Shown: one piece after another, positions 27,177 through 36,380 of the stretch
Layout of the letters: each line of letters begins with the position of its first letter
Numbering within the stretch: position 1 is the stretch's first letter
Assembly: GCA_021845925.1 (NCBI GenBank)
Contig: JAJZUW010000006.1
Location: 62,001 to 126,000 of the forward strand
Direction of reading: 5' to 3'
DNA length: 64,000 bases
DNA from: Pseudomonadota bacterium
Lineage (GTDB): Bacteria; Pseudomonadota; Gammaproteobacteria; Burkholderiales; Sulfuriferulaceae
Program-made: the position numbers and the translations under genes
The notes under the pieces: model-generated
What the model saw: only the letters and a program-made list of their open reading frames with translations
Told to the model about the DNA's origin: nothing
Database searches by the model: none

Positions 27177-28355
27177 ATGCACAACTGGCTGCTGCCCGAA
27201 TACATTGAAGACCTGCTGCCCCCGCAAGCCGCACGGATGGAATACCTGCGGCAGGGTTTGCTGAACCTGTTTCGTGTTCATGGTTATGAACTGGTTTCCC
27301 CGCCGCTCATCGAATATCTCGATTCGTTGCTGACTGGCGCTGGCAGCGATCTGGACACCAGAACATTCAAGCTGGTTGACCAGTTGTCCGGACGCAGCAT
27401 GGGCCTGCGTGCCGACATCACGCCGCAGACTGCCCGCATCGATGCGCACATTCTCAACCGTCAGGGCGTTGCCCGGTTGTGTTATGCCGGTTCAGTCATC
27501 CACACTCTGCCAGACCGGGCCAACCGCTCGCGCGAGCTGATGCAGCTGGGTGCCGAACTGTACGGCCATGAGGGATTCGACGCGGATCTCGAAATCATCC
27601 GCCTGATGCTGCAAGGTCTGAAATGGGCAGGTATTGGCAATCTGCATCTCGATATCGGACATGTCGGCATATTCCGTTGCCTGCTGAACCACGCCGGCAT
27701 CAGCGACGCCACGGAAATCCGCAATCTGTTTGCTGCGCTTCAGGCAAAAAACATCAGCGAGATCAAGAAGCTGACCAGCCATCTGGACAACATCAGCCAG
27801 GCTGCGTTTGCCATTCTCCCGCAGTTGTATGGTGACGAAACCATGCTGGACAACGCATTCCGCCAATTGCCTTCCCATCTGGAGATCACCCGCGCTCTGG
27901 ATGAGCTGCGTGCCATTGTCAGCGACCTGCGTGGACTGGCAACGATCAACATCGATCTGGGTGAACTGCGTGGCTACCACTACCACAGTGGTGTCGTGTT
28001 TGCCGCCTACACCGCCAACCATCCCCAGCCCCTGGCTGCCGGCGGACGCTACGATGAAGTCGGCAAGACATTTGGCCGCGCGCGACCGGCCACCGGCTTC
28101 AGCCTGGATCTGCGCGACCTGGCGCGACTGACGGCACAGGAGCTGCCAGAAACCGCCATTCTGGCGCCCGGCATCCGCAATGCAAAACTGGCGGCACGAA
28201 TTGCCGAACTGCGCGGACAGGGTGAAGTTGTCATTGTTGACCTGCCGGGTCACGAAGCCTGGCGCAACGAATACCGATATAATCGCCGACTCGAACAGAC
28301 CGCCGATGGCGAATGGGTCATCGCACCACGCAGCGAGCCTGGACTGGCAAGCTGA
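27177..28355 (+). CDS. hisZ: ATP phosphoribosyltransferase regulatory subunit HisZ
   Basis: HisRS-like protein that activates the short form of HisG, the first enzyme of histidine synthesis. It has class II synthetase motifs without tRNA-binding capacity: LPEYIEDLLPPQAARME at the start, GLRADITPQTARIDAH (about residues 82-97) and GGRYDEVGKTFGRARPATGF (about 285-304). The 392-aa length is normal. It sits in the hflC-hisZ-purA run typical of Betaproteobacteria, 8 kb from the other his genes; hisG is not in this window. Confidence 0.93.
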   Translation: MHNWLLPEYIEDLLPPQAARMEYLRQGLLNLFRVHGYELVSPPLIEYLDSLLTGAGSDLDTRTFKLVDQLSGRSMGLRADITPQTARIDAHILNRQGVARLCYAGSVIHTLPDRANRSRELMQLGAELYGHEGFDADLEIIRLMLQGLKWAGIGNLHLDIGHVGIFRCLLNHAGISDATEIRNLFAALQAKNISEIKKLTSHLDNISQAAFAILPQLYGDETMLDNAFRQLPSHLEITRALDELRAIVSDLRGLATINIDLGELRGYHYHSGVVFAAYTANHPQPLAAGGRYDEVGKTFGRARPATGFSLDLRDLARLTAQELPETAILAPGIRNAKLAARIAELRGQGEVVIVDLPGHEAWRNEYRYNRRLEQTADGEWVIAPRSEPGLAS

Positions 28356-28364
28356 CCTCCGTAA

Positions 28365-29675
<1,311 letters not shown>

Positions 29676-29722
29676 CCCACACAGCAGGACCCTGTTGCAG
29701 TCGCATCTGCGCCGGTTCTGCT

Positions 29723-29740
29723 TTAACAGGCTGTTGAAAA
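29723..29740 (+). repeat. Left terminal inverted repeat
   Basis: TTAACAGGCTGTTGAAAA, matching the reverse complement of 32918-32935 at 16 of 18 positions. It lies 47 bases after the purA stop codon. Confidence 0.7.
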
Positions 29741-29875
29741 AGTGCTATTTGCATTCTGAGGTTTAAATCTGCATGGCTCTTGCCGACTTAGAGCCGTCGC
29801 ACCCGTCATCAGAGGCTGAACGGCAGGTAAACAAAGTGCAGTAGACATTTCAAGGAACCGCTGGCTGACAGGTCA

Positions 29876-29962
29876 TCGGCCAGAGCCTTCCTTGAGCTGG
29901 AAAAGCGAGATGGCTGGTTTACTCGGCTAAACTGACTTTAGTTCGAATTCGAAACGGCCCGC
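29876..29962 (+). repeat. Left subterminal inverted repeat (87 bp)
   Basis: Runs from TCGGCCAGAG to CGGCCCGC. It aligns without gaps to the reverse complement of 32583-32669 with 15 mismatches, most of them transitions. The best-conserved core is CTGACTTTAG. The remaining left arm (29755-29875) shares only short anchors with the right arm, such as GCTGAACG and GGAACC in the same order. With the segment 29676-30046 around it, this accounts for the gene-free stretch after purA. Confidence 0.8.
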
Positions 29963-30046
29963 CGATTAGGACGAACTGGGCATTGGCGATTGATTGATTC
30001 CCCGTCATATTGGGTTGAACGGGCAAAGTAAAATAGCCGCACCCGG

Positions 30047-30799
30047 TCAAAATATCGCGTCAATCTCTATACCGCGCATCGATAAGAAATCCACAATATC
30101 AGAAAAAACCTCAGAGGCAGACTTGCCTCCTGATGTTCTGTAAATTAGATGATCAACCGAGAATTTGTAATGAATAGACTTTCTTGGATTAAAAAACCCC
30201 GCATGAAGCCATCTACGTGTTCCAGTGGAATGCTGCAATGCCAGATACAAGATGAGTTGCTTAATGTCTTTACCTGCAATATTCCTCGAAACAGTTTTGA
30301 TCTCATAGAGTGTGTCATCCACAGACAAATCTGCGTAGCACGCACCTAAATAGCCAGCACCAGCTATTGTGGGTGAAAATTCTACATTTTCAGCCTTGAC
30401 GTATGGAAAGAAGTGCTCGTATTGCATCGCGATTGCGAAAGCCTCTGATATTTCGTCAGGATTCAATATAACCATTTCGTCTTCGCTTGCGTACTTCTTC
30501 AAAAATGCAACCGAGTTGTGATAGGCATCCTTGAAGTCCTTAGTTTCACCATTGAAGGAATTAACAGGGATGTTGCGCTCAACCGAAAGCTTTGCCAACT
30601 GAAATGATAGCTCTGCAACAAGGTCATGCTTTTCAATGTTGCGGCCGATGGGAATTTGATTGAATTTGCTTTGAGGATAATCTGTTAGGTCATCGCTATT
30701 TACAGCATTAAATAACCGAACAAATTGTGGCGTAAGCAGGGGAAGTACATCGTCCCATAGCCCGCTAAACTCCTTTGCAATTTCCTTTTCGGAGATCAT
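30047..30799 (-). CDS. Putative PD-(D/E)XK nuclease, partner of the reverse transcriptase
   Basis: 250-residue soluble protein with no family recognised by name. Residues 147-190 fit the PD-(D/E)XK nuclease core: Asp157 in ACYADLSV, then Glu166-Ile-Lys168 in DDTLYEIKTV, and Gln181 in KDIKQLILYLAL. These correspond to motifs II, III and IV. The N-terminal 130 residues are mostly helical and may bind the partner or nucleic acid. I chose ATG 30799 because it overlaps the reverse-transcriptase stop as ATGA, indicating coupled translation; the frame is open 14 codons further upstream. AT-rich composition matches the reverse transcriptase, so both arrived together. A nuclease role is inferred from motifs only. 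Confidence 0.68.
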   Translation of the reverse strand: MISEKEIAKEFSGLWDDVLPLLTPQFVRLFNAVNSDDLTDYPQSKFNQIPIGRNIEKHDLVAELSFQLAKLSVERNIPVNSFNGETKDFKDAYHNSVAFLKKYASEDEMVILNPDEISEAFAIAMQYEHFFPYVKAENVEFSPTIAGAGYLGACYADLSVDDTLYEIKTVSRNIAGKDIKQLILYLALQHSTGTRRWLHAGFFNPRKSIHYKFSVDHLIYRTSGGKSASEVFSDIVDFLSMRGIEIDAIF

Positions 30800-32397
30800 A
30801 TGGGAACACTCTTGTTTGTCTGAAATCGTTTGGTATACCAATCTCTGACAAGGATTTCTCGGCTATTCCAGGTATCCCTCAAATAATTACGCCAATGCTT
30901 TCCCTCATCTCCAAGCTTGTATGAGGCGATAATAAACGCTCGTTTTTCCCATTCTGTTAAGCCGCCATATTTATTCTTTATGTCTGTTAGCCAGTAATGG
31001 CAATCCCAACTTGCCATAATCAAAATAATCAGTCTTCTAATAAGAGGGGTGGACCAATTATCAAATATCTTTATAAGCAACTCCTCCTTTTCCATTGTTC
31101 TTCTAATGGATAAAGCTTGTACGAAGTAGCTAACATTTAATTCGACGCTGAGCAAATGAGATTTTGATTCATATAGGTCGATTAGAGCTTTATCAACAAA
31201 ATCTTTTCCTCCATCAGGCAAATCGTTATATAGGCCTTTTACAGCTCTCATAACCGTGACGTATACAGGCAAAAGCACCACGAGATTGTCTTTATCAAGA
31301 AGGGTAGTAATAGCGCCAAATTTGGCAGCGTTATCCAATGCGTAAATGGCCTTAATCGCTTGTTTGGAGACAATCGTATCAATTGCGGTTTTAGCTACTT
31401 CTCGACCGAGGATTCCCAAAATATCAACGTCTTTTACTGCCGATTTTAATGTTTCATAATCTTCATCAGCCGTTTCCGAATACGGGTCGTATCTCAATGA
31501 AATATTAAGTAGCTTTTGCTCTTCGCTTGCTAAAGGATTTGCCTGGTCGGCGGGATCCAATAAGTTGTTAACTTCACGATATTCCTCAGTGGTAATGATT
31601 TTTGTCTTTTTCTTTTGAAGAACCAAGCCCTCGTTATGTAGCTTTTCGGAAAGCATTACCAAAACCTTATAAGCTTCCGACTTGTCGTTGCAAAAAATGC
31701 AATAGTCATCCGCGTATCTGCAAAACTTGATTTTTCTTCTCGAGAGATGCGTATCCGTTGAAACAAGTGCGAGTTCAGCAAGCATTCGAGAAGCTGGACC
31801 GCCGACAGGTATCCCATATGAAACGTTGACAGAGAAAGTGCCGAGTAACTTTATGATCCGCCTTGGAGCATCCCCTACTTGGGGTAGTCGCTGCAAAGCG
31901 TTTTCAACTCGATGATGATATATGCGGGGGTAAAAATCTGCGATGTCGGTTACAACGACGTATTCAAATTCTTGACTCAAAGCCATTCCGCGCTTCCGAT
32001 AATCACCCCAAGAGCTATCGCGAAATAGTTTTGCACTATCTTCGTCCCATTGATAACGATATGAGAAGACAGATTCTTCCTCTAGTTGCGGCCTGACACT
32101 TTCAATTTGTTCAGCAATTGAGATTACGAGAGCTAAGTAGTAAGCATTCCAAAATGGTTCAATTTGGGTTGCCCATCTGAAACCTGTATATCCGACCTGA
32201 GTAAGAGTTTCTAGATTTGAGGGTGTTTGTTGAGCGAGGTATTGTTCGAAGTTGTTATGCATGTCGAGCAGAATAGTTTTACATTCCTTCAGATTATCCA
32301 AAAAAATGTGTGTCTCGAATGGGAATGGGAAAATGTCAGTATCACCGTGCTTGGCAATATTCTTAAGCGCCCGCTCGATTGCTTCTTCTATTTCCAT
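30796..32397 (-). CDS. Reverse transcriptase, UG/Abi-like (candidate defence reverse transcriptase)
   Basis: 533-residue protein with a full set of polymerase motifs: motif A VVVTDIADFYPRIY (147-160, catalytic Asp151), motif B YGIPVGGPASRMLAELAL (194-211), motif C FCRYADDYCIF (225-235, Asp230 and Asp231) and motif D GLVLQKKKTKI (257-267). The N-terminal about 110 residues and the C-terminal about 240 residues are non-polymerase and predicted helical; the latter could be a HEAT-like repeat domain as in Abi/UG reverse transcriptases. There is no maturase or endonuclease domain, which argues against a group II intron. It is AT-rich relative to the chromosome. ATG 32397 has a GAAAGG ribosome site. 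It is coupled to the nuclease gene. The group within the UG/DRT classes is unresolved. Confidence 0.85.
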   Translation of the reverse strand: MEIEEAIERALKNIAKHGDTDIFPFPFETHIFLDNLKECKTILLDMHNNFEQYLAQQTPSNLETLTQVGYTGFRWATQIEPFWNAYYLALVISIAEQIESVRPQLEEESVFSYRYQWDEDSAKLFRDSSWGDYRKRGMALSQEFEYVVVTDIADFYPRIYHHRVENALQRLPQVGDAPRRIIKLLGTFSVNVSYGIPVGGPASRMLAELALVSTDTHLSRRKIKFCRYADDYCIFCNDKSEAYKVLVMLSEKLHNEGLVLQKKKTKIITTEEYREVNNLLDPADQANPLASEEQKLLNISLRYDPYSETADEDYETLKSAVKDVDILGILGREVAKTAIDTIVSKQAIKAIYALDNAAKFGAITTLLDKDNLVVLLPVYVTVMRAVKGLYNDLPDGGKDFVDKALIDLYESKSHLLSVELNVSYFVQALSIRRTMEKEELLIKIFDNWSTPLIRRLIILIMASWDCHYWLTDIKNKYGGLTEWEKRAFIIASYKLGDEGKHWRNYLRDTWNSREILVRDWYTKRFQTNKSVPI

Positions 32398-32582
32398 TTA
32401 GTTAAACCTTTCGATATTTACTGCTTTTATTGCCCCCGTGCAAGTAACACGGGAGACTACGAAAAAATCGCTAGCAATCTAGCACCAAATTTCATTTCCA
32501 ACCATATGTCCAATTGCATGGTTGCTTCAGCGGAGCTCAATACGACATTCCTTTAAGACAAACGGCACCTAGGAAAAGTGGC
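32398..32582 (-). other. Structured non-coding leader upstream of the reverse transcriptase
   Basis: 185 bases between the right inverted repeat and the reverse-transcriptase ATG, with no gene. It contains a perfect 6-bp hairpin CCCGTG/CACGGG with a 7-base loop (32435-32453) and a second hairpin AACCAT/ATGGTT (32500-32523). Reverse transcriptases of defence systems often have a non-coding RNA in this position, so it may encode a template or regulatory RNA, or just hold the promoter. TTGCAC and TAAATA are 17 bases apart on the minus strand, a weak promoter candidate. Confidence 0.4.
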
Positions 32583-32669
32583 GCAGGCCGCTACGGATTC
32601 GAGCTAAAGTCAGCTTAGCCAAGCAATCCGGCCATCTCGATATTCCAGCTTAAGGACAGCTCTGGCCGA
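32583..32669 (-). repeat. Right subterminal inverted repeat (87 bp)
   Basis: Inverted mate of 29876-29962 (72 of 87 identical, no gaps). The right arm as a whole (32583-32935, 353 bases) is about 110 bases longer than the left arm. It holds an extra perfect hairpin TTCCCGG-TAGG-CCGGGAA at 32853-32870. Short open frames inside this arm lack ribosome sites and are not called. Confidence 0.8.
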
Positions 32670-32917
32670 GTAGTGTGAATTGCCCTTCCGACTGGTTCCG
32701 AAAGTCCAGCGCGCGTTCAGCGGGCTGCTTTCCAGAATAACCGAACTGTGGCTCCAAGCCGGTTTGAAACATTCGCAGCCTATCTGGTTTTGCACACAAC
32801 GAGGCGTTTCCCTGGGTCGGAATCCAACCGTGTTTTGCACGAAACAGATAATTTCCCGGTAGGCCGGGAAGTCCAACTCCCAACCATAGATGCAAATAGC
32901 CGAAAAGTCATGCATGC

Positions 32918-32935
32918 TTTTCAACGGCCTGTCAA
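32918..32935 (-). repeat. Right terminal inverted repeat
   Basis: On the minus strand TTGACAGGCCGTTGAAAA. Its TGA (32934-32932) is the stop codon of the neighbouring response-regulator gene, so the element border coincides with the end of that gene. Confidence 0.7.
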
Positions 32936-33480
32936 ATGTCGTCAAAAATCACCGATCCATCTTCGGCCCAGTGCACTTTGGCCAGGGTTGGATTTTCTTC
33001 CGCCAGCCGTTTAAGCGCCAGTTCCTGCCGGCTCAGTCGGCCTTCCTGCGCACGAACCTGGTCGGCCAGGCGCTGATTTTCAAGCAACAGATTCCGGTAT
33101 GCCAGTGTCTGTCCGATAGCCAGCAACAGCTCGTCATCATGCCAGGGTTTGCTCAGAAATCGGTGAATGCCAGCATCGTTGATCGCCCGGATCAGTCCGG
33201 CCAGATCGGCATAACCGCTCAGGATGATACGCGCGGTGTCAGGATGCCGTTCACGCATGGTCTGCAGAAACTTCACCCCGTCCATGCCGGGCATGCGATA
33301 GTCGGAAATCACCAGATCCACGGGCATTTCATCCGCCCGTTGCAGCGCCGCCTCGGGAGAAAGACAGATTTCGAGCCAGCGCTCACCCGTCTGGCCGGCA
33401 GCCAGGGATGAATGCTGCAACAGACGACGCAGTGCATTCAGCACATTGATCTCATCGTCAACCAACAGAATGCGTGGCAC
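32932..33480 (-). CDS. Response regulator with REC domain and C-terminal coiled coil
   Basis: 182 residues. REC domain (about residues 1-125) with acidic pocket VDDE near residue 8, phospho-acceptor Asp in LVISDYRMPGMDG, and Lys in FLSKPW. A helical tail follows (NQRLADQVRAQEGRLSRQE), then a short motif ENPTLAKVHWAEDGS. There is no output domain. GTG start at 33480 with AAAGGGGA upstream. Last gene of a five-gene signalling cluster. Its stop codon lies inside the terminal repeat of the reverse-transcriptase element, so its last residues may have been altered by the insertion. Confidence 0.85.
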   Translation of the reverse strand: MPRILLVDDEINVLNALRRLLQHSSLAAGQTGERWLEICLSPEAALQRADEMPVDLVISDYRMPGMDGVKFLQTMRERHPDTARIILSGYADLAGLIRAINDAGIHRFLSKPWHDDELLLAIGQTLAYRNLLLENQRLADQVRAQEGRLSRQELALKRLAEENPTLAKVHWAEDGSVIFDDI

Positions 33481-33481
33481 T

Positions 33482-34801
33482 TCAATCCCCTTTCTGCGCC
33501 TTCACAAAAAGCACGTAATGATCATTCTCCATTTTTTCAAAATTGCGGATCTGTGCAATCAGGTCCAGGGTAATCGCATGATCCCGCGCAAGCAGCAATC
33601 CGCCACTGCGCATGAACAGATCGCGTGACAGCACCATGCCCGGGCGCACGTTCGCAGTGTCCACGCTGAGTTCGCGCGTACCCGGTCCCCGTTGCTGATC
33701 CTGTTCGATCCAGTGCATGAAAGCATCCACCACGGTTGGGTCATAACGCGACCCTCGTCCGTCACGAATCCATTGCACGGCCTGTTCCCGGGTCAGGCGC
33801 GCATGCAGGATGGTGCCCAGCTGCGCCGCATCAAAATCATTGGCCAGCGCCAGAATGCGCGCCCCCAGCGGAATCGCAAGACCGGCTATGTGATCCGGGT
33901 AGCCTTGTCCATCGAAACGTTCGTGATGGTGCCGGATCAACCGGGCGGCTCCGCGCAGGGATTCCAGCGCCATCAGGGCCATTTCCCCTTTGATGGGATG
34001 CTTGGCAACTTCCGTGCGCTCCTGACTGGTCATGTCGGCAAAGGGCTTTTCCAGCAGATAATCCGGATAGCCCATTTTGCCGATGTCATGCAGCAGGGCA
34101 GCCAGAAACACATCCTGCAGCTGACCTTCCACCAGTCCAAGCTGTTTAGCCAGTGCATTGGCCAGTTCTGCCACCCGCCTGGCGTGACCTGCCTGCTGGT
34201 CATCATGAGCGCGCATTTCCATCAGTCCGGCAAACACCCTGACCGAGGTGACAAACGTTTCCTTCAACCGCGCATTGGCTTTTTCCAGAAAACCCATGGC
34301 CTGCCGCAATTCTTCGGTACGCGCCCTGACACGGTCTTCGAGACTGGCATTCAGCTGCTTCAGTTCTTCATTCTGCTGCTGCGTCAGTTGTTCCAGTCTG
34401 GCCTTGTCGTATTGCAGCTGGCGGTGTTCCAGCGCCTGGCGCACAATCAGGCAAAACTCCTGATCCTCCCAGGGTTTTGTGACATAACGGTAAATCTGTC
34501 CCTTGTTGATGGCATCGATGGTATGGCCAATTTCAGCGTAACCGGTCAACAGGATACGGATCACGTCCGGCCAGCCTTCGCGCACCAGTTCAAGAAATCT
34601 CGCGCCATTCATGACGGGCATGCGCATATCTGACACCACCAGATCCACGGATTCGTTGCGCAGCAGCTCGAGCCCCTGTTCGGCGCTTTCTGCCGTCAGC
34701 ACACGATAGCCAAGCGGGCGGAACAAACGCCGCAGGGAGGCAAGGATATTGGCCTCGTCGTCAACAAACAGCAACGTCTGTGTCGTGGCGGGCTGGTTCA
34801 C
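33482..34801 (-). CDS. Response regulator with HD-GYP cyclic-di-GMP phosphodiesterase domain (RpfG type)
   Basis: 439 residues. N-terminal REC domain with FVDDEANILASL, phospho-Asp in VVSDMRMPVMNG and Lys in YVTKPWED. A coiled-coil linker covers about residues 125-185. The HD-GYP domain has HARRVAEL, ALLHDIGKMG, and HHERFDGQGYPD, all metal and substrate residues intact, so hydrolysis of cyclic-di-GMP is expected. The C-terminal about 100 residues contain another short folded region. It overlaps the kinase gene by 4 bases (ATGA). Confidence 0.9.
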   Translation of the reverse strand: MNQPATTQTLLFVDDEANILASLRRLFRPLGYRVLTAESAEQGLELLRNESVDLVVSDMRMPVMNGARFLELVREGWPDVIRILLTGYAEIGHTIDAINKGQIYRYVTKPWEDQEFCLIVRQALEHRQLQYDKARLEQLTQQQNEELKQLNASLEDRVRARTEELRQAMGFLEKANARLKETFVTSVRVFAGLMEMRAHDDQQAGHARRVAELANALAKQLGLVEGQLQDVFLAALLHDIGKMGYPDYLLEKPFADMTSQERTEVAKHPIKGEMALMALESLRGAARLIRHHHERFDGQGYPDHIAGLAIPLGARILALANDFDAAQLGTILHARLTREQAVQWIRDGRGSRYDPTVVDAFMHWIEQDQQRGPGTRELSVDTANVRPGMVLSRDLFMRSGGLLLARDHAITLDLIAQIRNFEKMENDHYVLFVKAQKGD

Positions 34802-36372
34802 TCGATTTCCCCGGCATCGGCGGGCTGGTGGACCGGTAGGTAGATGCGGAATGTGGTGCCCAGACCCGGGGCACTGTCCACTTCGATGCGCCCGTGGTGT
34901 TTCTGGATGATGCCATAAGCCAGCGACAGGCCAAGTCCCGTGCCCTTGCCGATGGGCTTGGTGGTAAAAAACGGATCAAAAATCCGCGACATGTTTTCTG
35001 CCGGGATTCCCATTCCACTATCGGCAATTTCAATACAGACTTCTTCCTCGCCGCTGTTGCGCATCCGCACATGAATCGCGCCCTGGTCCTCGATGGCGTG
35101 TGCCGAATTGACCAGCAGATTCATGAACACCTGGTTGAGCTGTGAAATGATGCATTCAACCGGCGGAATATCCTGATACTCGCGAATCACCTCCGCCTTG
35201 TATTTGATCTCGTTGTTCACGATATTGAGCGTGCTTTCCATGCCCGCACGCAAATCCGCAGACAGCCAGGCATCCTCGCGATCCATATGCGAGAAATCCT
35301 TCAGATCCTGCACGATTTTCTTGACCCGGATAATGCCTTCCCTGGATTCGGCAATCAGATCATGCAGGTCCTGGCGCAGGTAATCCAGATCGATTTCCTG
35401 CCTGAGTGCGGCAACGCGTTCCTTTCGCGAGCCGGAATCACCGGCATCGTCTATCGCACAGGCATCCAGCAGACGCAACACATCACCAACGTATTTGTCC
35501 AGCGTATTCAGATTGGAATACACATAACCAATCGGGTTATTGATCTCGTGCGCCACACCGGCTGCCAGCTGGCCCACCGAGGCCATTTTTTCGGATTGCA
35601 ACAATTTTGCCTGGGCCGATTCAAGTTCAGCAATCAGGGCGGCCTGTTTCGCCTGGGCATCACATAAATTCTGATTGGTAATGGTCAGCGCGCTGACGAA
35701 TTCAAGCCGCTCCAGCACATGCAGGATCACCGGAACCACATATTCCAGCATGGATTCTTCGTCACGGTTGAATACCGGCGCATCCGCATCGCGCATCAGC
35801 AGGACAACACCATAAGAATGACTGTCAACCCACAGTGGCATTGCCAGAATCTTGTCGCACAGTCCGGGAAGGCCAATGTCAACCAGGTGATGGTTGCGGA
35901 TTGCATTCTGTTGCCCGATATCCGCGACAAGAGCGCGAAACCCTGGCGAATCGTACAACGACTGACGCTCTTCGTCAGCCATGCCACGGGACAGCAGGCC
36001 GGTCAGTTTTCCCTGGTCATCCATGCTCCAGTAAAGGGCCGCCCTGGCATTCAGCACTTCCAGCAGTTCGATCAGAACTTCCCGCATGAACAACGGCAGC
36101 TCCTTGGGCGAACGCACCAGCTTGTCCATCCGGCTCAATCTGTCGCGCAGGTCGAACAGCAACACCATACGGACGCTGGCCGCGGCCAGGCTATCGGAGG
36201 CTTCATCGCTGGTCATGAAATGGTGCCTCAGCCGCTCGACCATCTGGTTCACCGATTCTGCCAGTTGCTGCATTTCCCGGGCGCCGTTGCCCGGGCAGGT
36301 GACTACCGCACCATAATCGTTGATGGCATCGATCTGGGCGAGCAATTCCTGGTAACCCGACATCACTGACAT
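34798..36372 (-). CDS. Soluble hybrid-free histidine kinase with GAF-like sensor
   Basis: About 524 residues. An N-terminal helical region is followed by a GAF-like domain (about residues 100-230). HisKA has the phospho-His in [20 protein letters not shown]. The HATPase domain has N-box [16 protein letters not shown]1 DSGMGIP, F-box FDPFFTTKP and G2 [12 protein letters not shown]. No membrane segment is evident, so the signal is intracellular. Start taken at ATG 36372, with GAGGTG upstream; a GTG at 36384 overlaps the preceding stop. It presumably phosphorylates one or more of the three REC proteins beside it. Confidence 0.88.
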   Translation of the reverse strand: MSVMSGYQELLAQIDAINDYGAVVTCPGNGAREMQQLAESVNQMVERLRHHFMTSDEASDSLAAASVRMVLLFDLRDRLSRMDKLVRSPKELPLFMREVLIELLEVLNARAALYWSMDDQGKLTGLLSRGMADEERQSLYDSPGFRALVADIGQQNAIRNHHLVDIGLPGLCDKILAMPLWVDSHSYGVVLLMRDADAPVFNRDEESMLEYVVPVILHVLERLEFVSALTITNQNLCDAQAKQAALIAELESAQAKLLQSEKMASVGQLAAGVAHEINNPIGYVYSNLNTLDKYVGDVLRLLDACAIDDAGDSGSRKERVAALRQEIDLDYLRQDLHDLIAESREGIIRVKKIVQDLKDFSHMDREDAWLSADLRAGMESTLNIVNNEIKYKAEVIREYQDIPPVECIISQLNQVFMNLLVNSAHAIEDQGAIHVRMRNSGEEEVCIEIADSGMGIPAENMSRIFDPFFTTKPIGKGTGLGLSLAYGIIQKHHGRIEVDSAPGLGTTFRIYLPVHQPADAGEIE

Positions 36373-36380
36373 CGCACACC

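Larger units (their letters stand above)
29723..32935 (-). mobile_element. Inverted-repeat-bounded element carrying a reverse transcriptase/nuclease cassette
   Basis: A 3.2-kb segment with distinct borders. Its outer ends are 18-bp inverted repeats (16 of 18 identical). Inside these, collinear inverted blocks follow: 11 of 11 at 29744-29754 versus 32890-32900, and 72 of 87 at 29876-29962 versus 32583-32669. Between them lie two coupled minus-strand genes of clearly lower GC than the chromosome. The ends (core ACAGGCNGTTGAAAA) resemble insertion-sequence termini but no transposase is encoded, so it may be moved in trans. No target duplication is evident. It is inserted between the converging 3' ends of purA and a response-regulator gene. 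Confidence 0.72.

Noticed and set aside
32398-32935. Retron msr-msd region next to the reverse transcriptase
   Set aside because: No inverted a1/a2 ends with the expected branching G and long msd hairpin could be laid out. The enzyme also has long extra domains unlike compact retron reverse transcriptases.
32610-32945. Small reading frames inside the right repeat arm
   Set aside because: No ribosome sites. The frames overlap an inverted repeat and a 7-bp hairpin, and the left arm copy does not preserve any of them.
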